Shown here in pieces: positions 29,946 to 39,203 of a DNA stretch of 64,000 nt (the stretch's first letter is position 1; every line of letters starts with the position of its first letter). The DNA is taken from assembly GCA_000212915.1 (NCBI GenBank), contig CM001167.1, forward strand, positions 1,852,780 to 1,916,779. Direction: 5' to 3'. The notes under the pieces were generated by a model. That model searched no databases, was not told where the DNA came from, and worked only from the letters and a program-made list of their open reading frames with translations. Both the position numbers and the translations under genes were made by a program. Source of the stretch: Bacteroides coprosuis DSM 18011 (GTDB lineage: Bacteria; Bacteroidota; Bacteroidia; Bacteroidales; Bacteroidaceae).

Positions 29946-29980
29946 AAAAAGAGGATACTGACATCCTCTTTTTGTTTTTT
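29946..29980. terminator. Bidirectional terminator between trmD and pyrD
   Basis: Perfect 11-bp stem AAAAAGAGGAT/ATCCTCTTTTT (29946-29956 with 29963-29973), followed by further T on the plus strand. Confidence 0.95.
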
Positions 29981-29986
29981 TTAAAT

Positions 29987-30904
29987 CTAATACTCAAGAG
30001 CACCAATCAGCTGTTGAATTGAAGTAAATTTATGACGGTGCATATAATCTTTTATTCCATTTAGAATGTCAATGGTTGCAGTTGGTTCAACAAAATTGAC
30101 TGTCCCTACTTGAATAGCCGAAGCCCCTGCCAATAAAAATTCTATGGCATCAGTTGCATCCATTATTCCTCCCATACCGATAATGGGTATCTTAACCGCA
30201 TTAGCTACTTGCCAAACCATACGCAAAGCAATAGGTTTAACACAAGGTCCCGACAAACCTCCAGTAATTGTAGAGAGTACAGGGCGACGCTTTTCGGCAT
30301 GAATGGCCATTCCTAAAACCGTATTGATGAGCGATACACCATCAGCACCGTTATCTTCAGCTACTTTTGCTATTTCAGCAATGTCTGTAACATTTGGAGA
30401 TAGCTTTACGATAAGAGTTTTGTGATATACCTCTCTCACTGCTTTTACTACTGCAGCAGCTTGAATCGGTGAAACACCAAAAGCCATTCCTCCCTCTTTT
30501 ACGTTTGGGCAGGAGATGTTTAACTCTATTGCTGGGATATTATCTAGTTTATCGATGATCTCAGCCGTTTTTACGTACTCTTCGATAGTAGATCCATTCA
30601 CGTTGACTAAAATGGCTGTATCGAGCTCTTTTAGCCTTGGATTAATATGTTCTACAAAGTAATCAACCCCTTTATTTTGTAATCCCACAGCATTTAGCAT
30701 ACCCGATGGAGTTTCTGCCATACGAGGATAAGGATTTCCTTCTCGGTGATGTAAGGTAGTTCCTTTTACTAAAATTCCACCCAATTGGTTTAAATCAATA
30801 AAGTCTGCGAACTCTTCTCCATAACCAAAAGTACCCGAAGCTGTCATAACAGGGTTCTTCAGTTCTAAGTTTCCTATTTTTACTTTTAAATCTAAATCTC
30901 CCAT
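29987..30904 (-). CDS. pyrD: Dihydroorotate dehydrogenase B, catalytic subunit
   Basis: A 305-aa FMN enzyme of pyrimidine synthesis (class 1B, cytosolic, NAD-linked). Markers are [19 protein letters not shown] at the N-terminus, the active-site Cys in [13 protein letters not shown] (about residue 131; Cys identifies class 1), [11 protein letters not shown], and the FMN phosphate site [19 protein letters not shown]. It overlaps the preceding pyrK by 13 bp, as expected for the PyrD-PyrK heterotetramer. Confidence 0.96.
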   Translation of the reverse strand: MGDLDLKVKIGNLELKNPVMTASGTFGYGEEFADFIDLNQLGGILVKGTTLHHREGNPYPRMAETPSGMLNAVGLQNKGVDYFVEHINPRLKELDTAILVNVNGSTIEEYVKTAEIIDKLDNIPAIELNISCPNVKEGGMAFGVSPIQAAAVVKAVREVYHKTLIVKLSPNVTDIAEIAKVAEDNGADGVSLINTVLGMAIHAEKRRPVLSTITGGLSGPCVKPIALRMVWQVANAVKIPIIGMGGIMDATDAIEFLLAGASAIQVGTVNFVEPTATIDILNGIKDYMHRHKFTSIQQLIGALEY

Positions 30905-31668
30905 AACAAATCTTTTATATTAAATACAGGTCCTTCTGTACATGCACATACGTGTCCTTTAGGGGTGTCTTCTACACAGCAAAGACACGCTCCAATACCA
31001 CAAGCCATCATGTTCTCGAGAGATACCTCACAAGCTATATCTTCTCGCTTTGCATAAGCTGCTATAGCTTGCATCATCGGTTTTGGACCGCAAGAATATA
31101 TTTTACTAAATCGTAGAGTCTTCAATACAGAATGATGAGTAACAAAACCTTTTTCTCCGTAACTTCCATCTTCGGTAGTAGTGTAAACTGTACCCAGCTG
31201 CTCAAATAGGTCTAGCTGCAATAAATCTTTTTTAGATCTTGCACCCAATAAGAAAATAGGATCATAGCCTTCTTCCTTTAGCTTCTTTCCTAAAAAGAGC
31301 ATAGGAGCAACTCCAACACCACCACCAACAAGCAAAGGGCGTTTAGTAGTACACTGAGGTTTAGAGAAAGTATTACCCAAGGGAAGAATAACATTAAACG
31401 TTTCTCCAGTTTGCAAACGTGCAAGATGACGAGTGCCATCGCCTACTTTTTGAATTAAAAACCAGACTTCGTTATTGGCTGGTTCAACCCAGTTGATGGA
31501 TATGGGACGTCTTAAAAATGTTTTTGAAGATCCGTCAACACGGAGTTGAGCAAATTGTCCTGGCATGCAGGAAGAGAGAGATTCAGGTGAAGTAGCTTTT
31601 ATAAGAATATAACTTTCGTTGAGTTCTATATTAGCCGTAACTTCCAGATCTATTATTTTCTTTTTCAT
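30892..31668 (-). CDS. pyrK: Dihydroorotate dehydrogenase B, electron-transfer subunit
   Basis: A 258-aa FAD and 2Fe-2S subunit that passes electrons from dihydroorotate oxidation to NAD. The FAD-binding region has [10 protein letters not shown] (about residue 52). The NAD region has [17 protein letters not shown] (about 103-120). The 2Fe-2S ligands are the cysteines of [15 protein letters not shown] and the later [11 protein letters not shown] (about 219-245). It is the first gene of the pyrK-pyrD operon, with a good promoter 36 bp upstream. Confidence 0.96.
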   Translation of the reverse strand: MKKKIIDLEVTANIELNESYILIKATSPESLSSCMPGQFAQLRVDGSSKTFLRRPISINWVEPANNEVWFLIQKVGDGTRHLARLQTGETFNVILPLGNTFSKPQCTTKRPLLVGGGVGVAPMLFLGKKLKEEGYDPIFLLGARSKKDLLQLDLFEQLGTVYTTTEDGSYGEKGFVTHHSVLKTLRFSKIYSCGPKPMMQAIAAYAKREDIACEVSLENMMACGIGACLCCVEDTPKGHVCACTEGPVFNIKDLLWEI

Positions 31669-31703
31669 AAGGCAGAGAAGTGATTTATAAATAATCTGGA
31701 TAA

Positions 31704-31734
31704 CAAAGATAGTTCTATATTCTAGAATCAGAAA
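31704..31734 (-). promoter_or_regulatory. pyrKD promoter (Bacteroides type)
   Basis: The minus strand reads TTTC (31731-31734), a 19-bp spacer, then TATCTTTG (31704-31711), a perfect -7 box. It lies 36 bp before the pyrK start. Confidence 0.7.
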
Positions 31735-31754
31735 GTATTCAGTACTAGAATTAA

Positions 31755-32216
31755 TTATTTGGCAACAAATGTTTCATAGGTGTTATCATCAAAAAAGACT
31801 CTGATTTCTGTTATTTTTCTTGGAGGTTTTATCGGTTCTGAAGTACTACTAACTTGGGCCTGTTTTGCTAAAATGGGAGCAATAGCACCTAAGGAATCCA
31901 AAGATATCCCTGAAACTTGCTCAGCCACATCTATGTCATTATTTTTCAATCCTACCTGATAACCATTATTATTAACGGAAATGCCATTTCCGTGCGTTTT
32001 TTGAGTACGCATACTTCCTTGACCGTAAAGAAGCCATTCTATGTTCACGTCACTAAATGCTTGATGTATTTTCATTATGACATCTAGGCTAGCTTTATTT
32101 CTTCCATTAATAAAATGTGATAAAGTAGATTGCTGAATTCCTGTACGATCAGCAAATTCTCCAGAAGAAAGCTCCTCTTGCTCCATTATAAGCTTAACTC
32201 GGTCATTTATAGCCAT
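31755..32216 (-). CDS. XRE-family transcriptional regulator
   Basis: A 153-aa DNA-binding protein. The N-terminal HTH_3 domain (about residues 6-65) has the recognition region FADRTGIQQSTLSHFINGRN and ends NIEWLLYGQGSM. The rest is a low-complexity Asn/Gly linker and a C-terminal beta-type motif, ITEIRVFFDDNTYETF. It reads toward pyrK, with no clear terminator between. Upstream is a long AT-rich region with paired palindromes that could be its operators. A promoter is recognisable at 32280. Confidence 0.88.
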   Translation of the reverse strand: MAINDRVKLIMEQEELSSGEFADRTGIQQSTLSHFINGRNKASLDVIMKIHQAFSDVNIEWLLYGQGSMRTQKTHGNGISVNNNGYQVGLKNNDIDVAEQVSGISLDSLGAIAPILAKQAQVSSTSEPIKPPRKITEIRVFFDDNTYETFVAK

Positions 32217-32871
32217 GGTTACCAGGTGATTATGTGTTGATTTGGGGTGGTATTAAAGTAAACTATTTTCAATACATTACAAATATAAAAAGAAGTGTTC
32301 ACAAAACCAATTTACAAAGCTATTAAATTTTAAGTATGTAATATTACAATTATATACTAGTATTATACTTTAATAATATTACAGATGTATAAAGAAGAGT
32401 ATTATATTAAATTAAGACTTCATGTATTTAATGTAATTAGTTGATTATTAGGTTAATAAATATCGTATATTATAGGCAATAGCTTTGTGATTCTAATAAT
32501 TTGACTCTTTACTGCTAAAATCTTTAACTATTACTATAAGCCATTATTATAACTAACTGATAATTAGATTATAATTCTTTATTTAGGATAGTGTTAATCA
32601 CAATTATCATTACATTATTAATGTATATTTACTATTACAAACAGAATTTAGTTAGATAATAAGGAAGGGCATATTACATTAATAATGTGATTATACAAAT
32701 GTAAAACCTCGAATAAAGGCTTGTTTTATTACAAATGTAAATGATTTCTGCTAGATAAATAGGAATATTCTAGCCTACTTTAGATCATCTATATATTTAG
32801 GGAATGACATTAACATTGTCAGATCTTTTGTCTTCTAGAAGTAAGTTTAGCATAATGACTTTTCCTAAAAA
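32217..32871. other. AT-rich region upstream of the XRE gene
   Basis: 655 bp with no gene, extremely AT-rich, repeating words such as TTACA and TAATATTA. It holds the XRE promoter and two mirror-related near-palindromes, TACATTATTAATGTA (32611-32625) and TACATTAATAATGTG (32675-32689). The IS3 element begins at its right end. Confidence 0.6.
32280..32310 (-). promoter_or_regulatory. Probable promoter of the XRE regulator
   Basis: The minus strand reads TTGG (32307-32310), a 19-bp spacer, then TATATTTG (32280-32287), a perfect -7 box. It is about 64 bp upstream of the start. Confidence 0.62.
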
Positions 32872-32903
32872 AGGTAGACAGATTTCATTAATCATATAAA
32901 GTT

Positions 32904-33278
32904 ATGAAATCAAAGAAGATGAATAGATATACAGATAGTGAAAGATTATCTATTCTGCGAGATCATTTTGAAACAGGTTCAAGCCGGGCATCCACAGCTA
33001 GAAAATATAATCTAGCTACTCCTAGTCTAATAAATTCATGGATAAATCGATTTCGTTTTGAAGAATTAGAATTATCTTCCGACTGTAAATACAGCCAAGA
33101 GATGAAAAAGAAACAGGAAACAACCTCGACTGAATCTAGTTTACAATCTCGTATACGAGATTTAGAAAAAGCTTTAGCTTACTCTAAACTGGAAGTTCTG
33201 GCATTGAACACTCTTATAGATATTGCTGAAAAACAAGAAGAAATTACTATAAGAAAAAAATCTGGGGCCAAGCAGTAA
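32904..33278 (+). CDS. IS3-family transposase OrfA
   Basis: A 124-aa DNA-binding N-terminal part of the transposase. The HTH (about residues 8-50) reads YTDSERLSILRDHFETGSSR then AS-TARKYNLATPSLINSWI. A leucine-zipper-like coiled coil follows (LQSRIRDLEKALAYSKLEVL). It ends shortly after a run of seven A (33254-33260), where a -1 frameshift would join it to OrfB. Confidence 0.92.
   Translation: MKSKKMNRYTDSERLSILRDHFETGSSRASTARKYNLATPSLINSWINRFRFEELELSSDCKYSQEMKKKQETTSTESSLQSRIRDLEKALAYSKLEVLALNTLIDIAEKQEEITIRKKSGAKQ
33254..33260 (+). promoter_or_regulatory. Programmed -1 frameshift site of the IS3 transposase
   Basis: A heptamer of seven A in the overlap of OrfA and OrfB. Slipping back one base gives KKIWGQAVKQLHEQHSLPIQ directly in frame with OrfB, without a stop. 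This is the standard way IS3 elements make the OrfAB transposase. Confidence 0.8.
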
Positions 33279-33301
33279 AACAGCTTCATGAGCAGCATAG
33301 T

Positions 33302-34189
33302 TTGCCAATACAGACTGCTTGTGGATTGTTTGGCCATTGTAGGCAAGCATATTATCAGTTAAAAACAAATTATTTTGAACGTTCCATGCGAGAAAATCAA
33401 TGGATTCAAGTCGCTAAAGAGATTCGCTGTCAAGCGCCAGGAGTAGGTTCTATAAAGTTACACAAACAACTTAGTGAAATTTTTGGAGCAGAACATATGA
33501 TTGGTCGGGATGTTTTTATAAAGCTATTACGTAAAAAAAAGATGGTATTACCAGCTCCTAAACCACGACATACAACCAATTCAAATCATCGTTTTAGAAA
33601 GTATAAAAATTTAATTAAAGGTATTCAACTAAATAGACCAAATCAGCTGTGGGTAGCTGATATCACCTATATTGACACACAGGTTGGTTTTACTTATTTG
33701 CACATAATAACCGATGCTTATTCTCGTCGTATTATGGGCTGGAAGCTGGCTGAGACTCTTAAGGCAGAGCATACATTAGAGGCTCTTAGAATGGCTATAT
33801 CATACGCAGGGAAGAATAATCTAACAGACTTAATACATCACTCAGATAGAGGTGTGCAATACTGTAGTACAGATTATGTAAACGAGCTAAAAACGTATGA
33901 CATTAACATCAGTATGACAGAAGACTCAAAACCAACAGATAATGCTATTGCAGAAAGGGTTAATGGAATTATTAAACAAGAATTAATTTATAGACTTAAG
34001 CTTGTTAAAGATATAAAAGAACTAGAAGTTAAACTCTCATCCTTTATTGAATACTATAATATAAGGCGACCACATATGAGTTTAGGTATGCAGGCCCCAG
34101 ATAAGGTTTATCTTCAGAGTGGACAGCAGAATAGACTATGGAAACCTAGAGTCTTTAAAAAGAGTAAGCAAGTAATAATACAACCATAA
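33302..34189 (+). CDS. IS3-family transposase OrfB (rve integrase domain)
   Basis: Catalytic part, 295 aa from the first candidate start; in the fused protein it begins about 15 codons earlier at the frameshift. An N-terminal HTH_21 region precedes the DDE core: first Asp in LWVADITYID (about residue 119), second in HHSDRGVQYCS (about 180), Glu in NAIAERVNGIIKQE (about 216). The C-terminus ends with the usual YYNIRRPHMSLGMQAP. It appears intact, so the element could be active. Confidence 0.94.
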   Translation: MPIQTACGLFGHCRQAYYQLKTNYFERSMRENQWIQVAKEIRCQAPGVGSIKLHKQLSEIFGAEHMIGRDVFIKLLRKKKMVLPAPKPRHTTNSNHRFRKYKNLIKGIQLNRPNQLWVADITYIDTQVGFTYLHIITDAYSRRIMGWKLAETLKAEHTLEALRMAISYAGKNNLTDLIHHSDRGVQYCSTDYVNELKTYDINISMTEDSKPTDNAIAERVNGIIKQELIYRLKLVKDIKELEVKLSSFIEYYNIRRPHMSLGMQAPDKVYLQSGQQNRLWKPRVFKKSKQVIIQP

Positions 34190-34364
34190 TTTATTATTTA
34201 ATTTTAAAATCAGAAAAACTAAGAAGACATCTTTTATACCCCAAATCCGATTGTGACTATATATTCAGGTTGTGTATAAATATTATGTCTACTTAGTTAG
34301 TTATTTAACAAGAAAACTGTCTACCTATATCAGTATAAGACATAACCTTGATCCAAGGACTCTT

Positions 34365-34396
34365 TGACCTAGTCAAAAATAATTATGACTAGGTCA
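34365..34396. repeat. 11-bp perfect inverted repeat
   Basis: TGACCTAGTCA and its exact reverse complement, separated by 10 nt. Each arm is itself nearly palindromic, which is more like a protein-binding site than a terminator; no T run follows. Confidence 0.6.
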
Positions 34397-34958
34397 TGAT
34401 GATCTCATGATAGGGTGATATATATGTTTACTAAGTTTGAAAATATGGTGAAGTCTAAAAATATAGATTTTCCCCCCTATTTAATATTAACATATCTATA
34501 TTGTAACTATTTTTCTAAGTCAATTTCCTTGCTTTATTTAATATCTCTCGCGTATTCGTCTGGAATTTTAAAATTATAGCGATTTAGAATACCAGAAAAA
34601 TAAGAGAATTAATACCCCCTTTTATTGTTCAATAATCTGACTTTATAGGATAGTTTGAATATCTGACTTTTTATCCATAAAAAACACTGTGATACTATAC
34701 TTGGTTAAGGCAGAGATTTTAAGTTGAAGTAAAAGTAACTATAAATATTTAAACTGATTATTTGGATTAGCTAGTAGCTTTAGCACTTGTTTATTTAAGC
34801 GATAAGTATCGAATGAGCTACTATTTTAAGTTTAAATTTGAGGAGAATAGAGAGGTTATTTTAGAGTAATAGAAGCACCTATTGAAAGCCGAACAAGAGT
34901 TTTTTAGCTACTCGTATGTTGTTTACTTTAGCTTTGTGATGTCTTTTTGGAGCATAAA

Positions 34959-34987
34959 AAAGAGCCATTCTCATTGAATGACTCTTT
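34959..34987 (-). terminator. Terminator of the amn-holA unit
   Basis: Stem AAAGAGCCATTC/GAATGACTCTTT (one mismatch), with a T run on the minus strand, 28 bp past the holA stop. Confidence 0.75.
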
Positions 34988-35014
34988 ACTGTTTCTATCT
35001 ATGTTAGCGTGAGA

Positions 35015-36034
35015 TTAGTGGAGAATTTTATATACTAATTCTTTTAGTAGATCTCCGTCACTCATGTGGCTATTTCCTATTCCTTTTGACATCGCATCCG
35101 TTTCACGTATGTATCCAATGATATCCATTGTCTTCACACCTGAGAATGTATTCATTCCTTTGATATAATCCTTTGCTTGCCAAGGAGTCCTAAGACTAAG
35201 CATTTCTGCGATTCCTCTGTCCGATTTATCGGGTGAATAATAAGCTAGCATAAGGTTGGAAAAGTAGCTAAAGAGAAGTCCAAGAGTCATCGGTAATGGA
35301 TTTGTTTTGGGGTTTTCCTCAAAATAATGCACTATTTGATTCACTCTAAATACATCTCTATCTAGCAGAGCATTACGTAGCTCAAAGTTATTATAACTCT
35401 TGCTAATGCCTATATTCTTCTCTACCAAATCTGGAGTAATGCGTTTTTGTTTTCCACCAGTAGTAAGAATTAGCTTATCTAATTCACTAGTCAATCTACT
35501 TAAATCTGCTCCAATAAAATCGGCTAGCATTGCTGAAGCTTTGGGTTCAATAGTAAACTGCTTTCTCTGGATATAAGAATCTATAAAGCCTATCAGATCT
35601 CTATCTTTAAGAGCTTTGGATTCAAATAATACCCCTATTTTAGCTATTTCTGAACCTAATTTCTTTCGTCCATCAAGCTTTCCATGTTTATGGCAAATCA
35701 CCAAGATAGTTGATAACAGAGGCTTTTGCAGGTAGTATGAAAGTTGATCCATATTTCTAATCTGCTGTGCCTCCTTTACAATAACAACTTGGTGTTCAGA
35801 CATCATAGGATAGCGTTTGGCTGCATTGATAATTGTTGATACATCTATATCCGCACCATAAAGTACAGTAAGATTAAACTCTTTTTCCTCTTCAGTGAGT
35901 ACTTTTTCTTCAAGAGTATCAGATATCAGGTCAATGTAATAAGACTCTTCGCCCATTAAATAATAGACTGGAGCATATTTTTTTGCCCTAATATCTTTCA
36001 TTATGCTTTCAAAGCTTTGTTCTTTTTTAGCCAT
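35015..36034 (-). CDS. holA: DNA polymerase III subunit delta
   Basis: A 339-aa clamp-loader subunit that opens the beta clamp. Recognised by the N-terminal YYLMGEESYYIDLISDTLEE (about residues 24-43), NAAKRYPMMSEHQVVIVKEA (about 70-89), the later ADFIGADLSRLTSELDKL, and the C-terminal collar helices. As usual for delta it has no Walker motif. It follows AMP nucleosidase by 22 bp, so the two are likely co-transcribed. Low overall conservation is normal for this family. Confidence 0.93.
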   Translation of the reverse strand: MAKKEQSFESIMKDIRAKKYAPVYYLMGEESYYIDLISDTLEEKVLTEEEKEFNLTVLYGADIDVSTIINAAKRYPMMSEHQVVIVKEAQQIRNMDQLSYYLQKPLLSTILVICHKHGKLDGRKKLGSEIAKIGVLFESKALKDRDLIGFIDSYIQRKQFTIEPKASAMLADFIGADLSRLTSELDKLILTTGGKQKRITPDLVEKNIGISKSYNNFELRNALLDRDVFRVNQIVHYFEENPKTNPLPMTLGLLFSYFSNLMLAYYSPDKSDRGIAEMLSLRTPWQAKDYIKGMNTFSGVKTMDIIGYIRETDAMSKGIGNSHMSDGDLLKELVYKILH

Positions 36035-36056
36035 TAATAGATGTCTTTCTTCTAAA

Positions 36057-36833
36057 TCACCAATCGAATTTTAGGTGTCTTACTGTTTTCTTTTCATCAA
36101 TAATCATACGTAACGAGGCAATACCTATTTCTACATGTTCCTTTACATACTTAGCAGTAACTGTTGTATCGCTCTTATCTGTCTTTACTCCTTCTGGTAA
36201 CATAGGCTGGTCAGATACTAGCAATAGTGCTCCAGTAGGAATATGGTTGGCAAAGCCTACGCTAAATAGTGTTGCTGTTTCCATATCGACAGCCATTGCA
36301 CGAGTTCTCGTGATATATTCTTTAAACTCAGTATCATGTTCCCACACACGGCGGTTTGTTGTATAAACTGTACCAGTCCAATAGTCTCGTGCAAAATCTC
36401 GTATCGCAGAAGAAACGGCACGTTGAAGCATAAATGCGGGCAATGAAGGGACCTCAGCAGGAAAATAATCATTGGATGTACCTTCTCCTCGAATTGCTGC
36501 TATAGGTAGGATGAAATCACCTAACTTAGTCTTAATGTTTACACCACCGCATTTGCCTAAAAATAGACAAGCTTTTGGCTCTATTGCAGATAGTAAATCC
36601 ATGATAATAGCAGCGTTAGGACTACCCATACCAAAGTTGATAATAGTTATTCCTTCTGCTGTAGCAGAGATCATGTTAGCGTCTCTTCCAAGTACGGGAA
36701 CATTAAATTTTTCGGCAAAAAGCTCAACATAATTATTGAAGTTGGTCAGTAAAATATACTCTCCGAAATCCTCTAGTTTACGTTTCGTATAACGAGGAAG
36801 CCAATTCTCTACAATTTGTTGTTTTGTTTTCAT
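36057..36833 (-). CDS. amn: AMP nucleosidase (Bacteroidales type)
   Basis: A 258-aa phosphorylase-superfamily enzyme that cleaves AMP to adenine and ribose 5-phosphate. It is the short form, lacking the extra N-terminal domain of E. coli Amn. Motifs are INFGMGSPNAAIIMDLL (about 66-82), LFLGKCGGVN (about 90), RGEGTSNDYFPAEVPSLPAF, and the purine/ribose site VDMETATLFSVGFANHIPTG (about 183-202) with SDQPMLPEG. It heads a unit with holA and has a -7 box about 52 bp upstream. Confidence 0.9.
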   Translation of the reverse strand: MKTKQQIVENWLPRYTKRKLEDFGEYILLTNFNNYVELFAEKFNVPVLGRDANMISATAEGITIINFGMGSPNAAIIMDLLSAIEPKACLFLGKCGGVNIKTKLGDFILPIAAIRGEGTSNDYFPAEVPSLPAFMLQRAVSSAIRDFARDYWTGTVYTTNRRVWEHDTEFKEYITRTRAMAVDMETATLFSVGFANHIPTGALLLVSDQPMLPEGVKTDKSDTTVTAKYVKEHVEIGIASLRMIIDEKKTVRHLKFDW

Positions 36834-37166
36834 ACATCATTCTTTTTTAAGTGTTCCTATAATCAGAAAACTGTGTTTAACCTGCAAAAATAATAAATGT
36901 TATTGGGATACCTAGTTTATAAGTCCATAAAATATTTTGACTTAATTGGTATACTGCTCCGTTTATTATTTAGTATAGATAACAAAAGAATAGGTTATTT
37001 GTTAACCCCAATTTATCTTTAAAAACAAAACCATCTAATTGTCAGTTGTTTAAAGATATAAAATACTCTTTATTTACGAATAAAAGAAGGTCTGCCCTAT
37101 TTTATTCTACAAAAAAGATGAGCCAAATCGTTGCTGCTTTTTAATGGCATATATTAAGAAAATATT
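36834..37166. other. Gene-free region upstream of amn
   Basis: About 330 bp. It holds the amn -7 box at 36885-36892. I see no other structure and no clear terminator for the thioredoxin gene ending at 37167. Confidence 0.5.
36885..36892 (-). promoter_or_regulatory. Probable -7 box for amn
   Basis: The minus strand reads TATTTTTG, a perfect TAnnTTTG match about 52 bp upstream of the start. No -33 box at the proper distance. Confidence 0.45.
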
Positions 37167-37685
37167 TCACTTAATATACTTCTTCAATATCTCTTTTAAG
37201 GATTCCCTACTTATCTTGTTTTCTAATATTTTGCCATCAGGACCTATCAGCATAAATGTAGGAATTCTTTCATAGCCATATTCTCTCTGAGATGTACGAA
37301 ATAGATCCATTATATGTCTCCAATTTAGGTTGTGATCCATCACATATTTTTTAGTTTCGGTAAGAAAAGTATCTGCACTATTTTTGTTGGGGATGGATAC
37401 ACCAATTATACCCAATTGATTTTCATCAAACGCAGCTCTAATTTCTTTTAGTTTGTCCATTTCAGCTGTGCAGTATGGACACCACACTCCCCAAAACTCC
37501 AATAGATAATATTTATCTAACTCTATATAATCCGATAAAGTGGTAGCTTGCTCCTTTAAATTCAGACCTTCAAAGTCTGCATAGTAAGTACCTACCTCTA
37601 TTAAATTACTATCCTGATCATCAGTAGAGCTACAAGCTGCAAATAAGAAAATGTACAGTAGTAAAAGGCTATTAATTTTTTTCAT
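37167..37685 (-). CDS. TlpA-like thioredoxin lipoprotein
   Basis: A 172-aa exported thiol-disulfide protein. The lipobox ends in FAACSS, giving a lipidated Cys at about residue 18. The thioredoxin fold carries the redox pair in GVWCPYCTAEM (about residues 68-75), a CPYC variant rather than CGPC. The later cis-Pro region is ERIPTFMLIGPDGK. No DUF4369 domain. It is the most divergent member of a four-gene lipoprotein cluster up to 40643. Expected role: periplasmic disulfide reduction or cytochrome maturation. Confidence 0.9.
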   Translation of the reverse strand: MKKINSLLLLYIFLFAACSSTDDQDSNLIEVGTYYADFEGLNLKEQATTLSDYIELDKYYLLEFWGVWCPYCTAEMDKLKEIRAAFDENQLGIIGVSIPNKNSADTFLTETKKYVMDHNLNWRHIMDLFRTSQREYGYERIPTFMLIGPDGKILENKISRESLKEILKKYIK

Positions 37686-37779
37686 TTTAATTATATCTGT
37701 TCGTGTCTATTCAATATAGGTTTTATTTTGCTCTATTCTATATTTTGGGGAAAATATTTTACATTATGGGGTATAAAAA

Positions 37780-37806
37780 AAGGTAGCACAATTACTGTAC
37801 TACCTT
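37780..37806 (-). terminator. Terminator of the DUF4369/thioredoxin gene
   Basis: Stem AAGGTAG/CTACCTT with additional ACA/TGT pairing, followed on the minus strand by seven T, 27 bp past the stop. Confidence 0.85.
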
Positions 37807-37832
37807 CTATCTTTAGAGTCGATAACCTCTTT

Positions 37833-38930
37833 TTATTTTAGATGTTCTGCTAAAATTTCAGGTATAGCTTCACCTCTTAAATCTCTTTTTATGATTGTTC
37901 CATCAGGACCAAAAAGGATGATATGAGGAATACCTCTAATTCCATATAAATCTGTAGGAATATTTTGAGCATTAATGATTTGTGCCCAAGGCATTTCTAA
38001 TTCTTCCATCGCTTTTTGAGTATCTTCTGGTTTGTCCCATACAGCAACTCCTAATAAAGTAAATTCCTTATCCTTATATGTTTCATAGACATTCTTTAAG
38101 TTTGGAATTTCTGCACGGCATGGTCCACACCAGCTAGCCCAGAAATCAACTAATACATATTTTCCTTTACCTACATAATCAGATAAAGAAGCTTTTGTTC
38201 CGTCTGCTTGCTCAATAGAAAAATCGGTAAACATCTCTCCTTCTTTGGTCTTATCAACAGCTTCGTAACGACTTGACAGCTTTTTAACAAAAGCATTTTC
38301 TTTGATTGCAGGATCAAGCTCACTAATTTTTGCTTTCATTTCATCATCAGAAAGACTAGAAGATAAAGATCTGATTGCATCTACAGCTAGAATATTATTT
38401 TTATTTGCATTAAAATATTCCAAACTTAGATCTTTTATTTTAGGAACAAATTCATTTTCGTAACGTTGATTAAATTCCTTCTCTATATTTTGTCTCTCTT
38501 CATCCGTTACATCTTCCGCCATCATTTTTTCATTAGCTTCTGTATAAGCAGCTTGGATTTCTTCTTGAACCCCATTCAACTTTTTAAGTTGAGCTTGAAG
38601 AGCTTGATTCAAAGGACCTCCTACAACTTCTTGTTTGTCAAAGTCAACGTTTGTAGAACCTTCTTCCACTACAACTAAAGCCATTTTTTGAGGAGCTAAA
38701 CGTACTACACCTATTTCATTTTTATCAAATGGGCTTTCAAACTTCATCTGATTATTTTGAATTATAGTACTATCGAGCTTATCACCTAACATAGAAGTTA
38801 TGTAAACGGTCTTCCCGTTCATGGTAGAGTCTGGCAGTTGAGAAGTAATCGTATACATTTTCTGCGGATTGCCACAAGAAGCCAGCATAAGTGCGCCAAC
38901 AGAAAGAATTGATAATGTAAGCTTTTTCAT
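37833..38930 (-). CDS. DUF4369-thioredoxin lipoprotein
   Basis: A 365-aa lipoprotein (lipobox MLASCGNPQK, Cys about residue 19). Residues ~25-230 are a DUF4369 domain plus helical linker (YTITSQLPDSTMNGKTVYIT). Residues ~232-365 are a TlpA-type thioredoxin domain with WASWCGPCRAEIPNL (about 262-276) and cis-Pro GIRGIPHIILFGPDG. This is the usual two-domain Bacteroidetes architecture. The thioredoxin half is nearly identical to the protein at 40071-40643, and the DUF4369 half resembles 39204-39899. Periplasm-facing thiol reductase. Confidence 0.93.
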   Translation of the reverse strand: MKKLTLSILSVGALMLASCGNPQKMYTITSQLPDSTMNGKTVYITSMLGDKLDSTIIQNNQMKFESPFDKNEIGVVRLAPQKMALVVVEEGSTNVDFDKQEVVGGPLNQALQAQLKKLNGVQEEIQAAYTEANEKMMAEDVTDEERQNIEKEFNQRYENEFVPKIKDLSLEYFNANKNNILAVDAIRSLSSSLSDDEMKAKISELDPAIKENAFVKKLSSRYEAVDKTKEGEMFTDFSIEQADGTKASLSDYVGKGKYVLVDFWASWCGPCRAEIPNLKNVYETYKDKEFTLLGVAVWDKPEDTQKAMEELEMPWAQIINAQNIPTDLYGIRGIPHIILFGPDGTIIKRDLRGEAIPEILAEHLK

Positions 38931-39203
38931 AAAAATTGTTATTAAATATCGCTTTATAATGTTGTTTTAAATAATTTTATAATATAAATATACTCCTTTT
39001 TATAATATTAAAAACTTTTTTTACAAAAATATTTAGAATACTAAACTTTTATAAGCTATATGGTCACATTCTATAGTCAAACGTATAGTATTATTATAGA
39101 TTTGATATAATATTATCAAATTAGGTGTAGGTGTTTACTTCTTATAAAATCTGTTTTAAAACGTATTCAATATGGTTTTTGTTCAGAAAAAATACTTTCT
39201 TAA

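Larger units (their letters stand above)
32872..34326 (+). mobile_element. IS3-family insertion sequence
   Basis: About 1455 bp. Terminal inverted repeats are AGGTAGACAG at 32872-32881 and its complement at 34317-34326; similarity extends to about 17 bp with two mismatches. It encodes OrfA and OrfB in the usual IS3 layout, with OrfB in the -1 frame. No matching target duplication is visible (flanks aaa and ata), so the insertion may be old or the ends may be off by a base or two. Confidence 0.85.
34327..35014. other. Gene-free region between the IS3 element and holA
   Basis: About 690 bp, no gene. It contains a perfect inverted repeat TGACCTAGTCA/TGACTAGGTCA (34365-34375 with 34386-34396) and the holA terminator. 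The rest is AT-rich with no clear signal. Confidence 0.6.
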
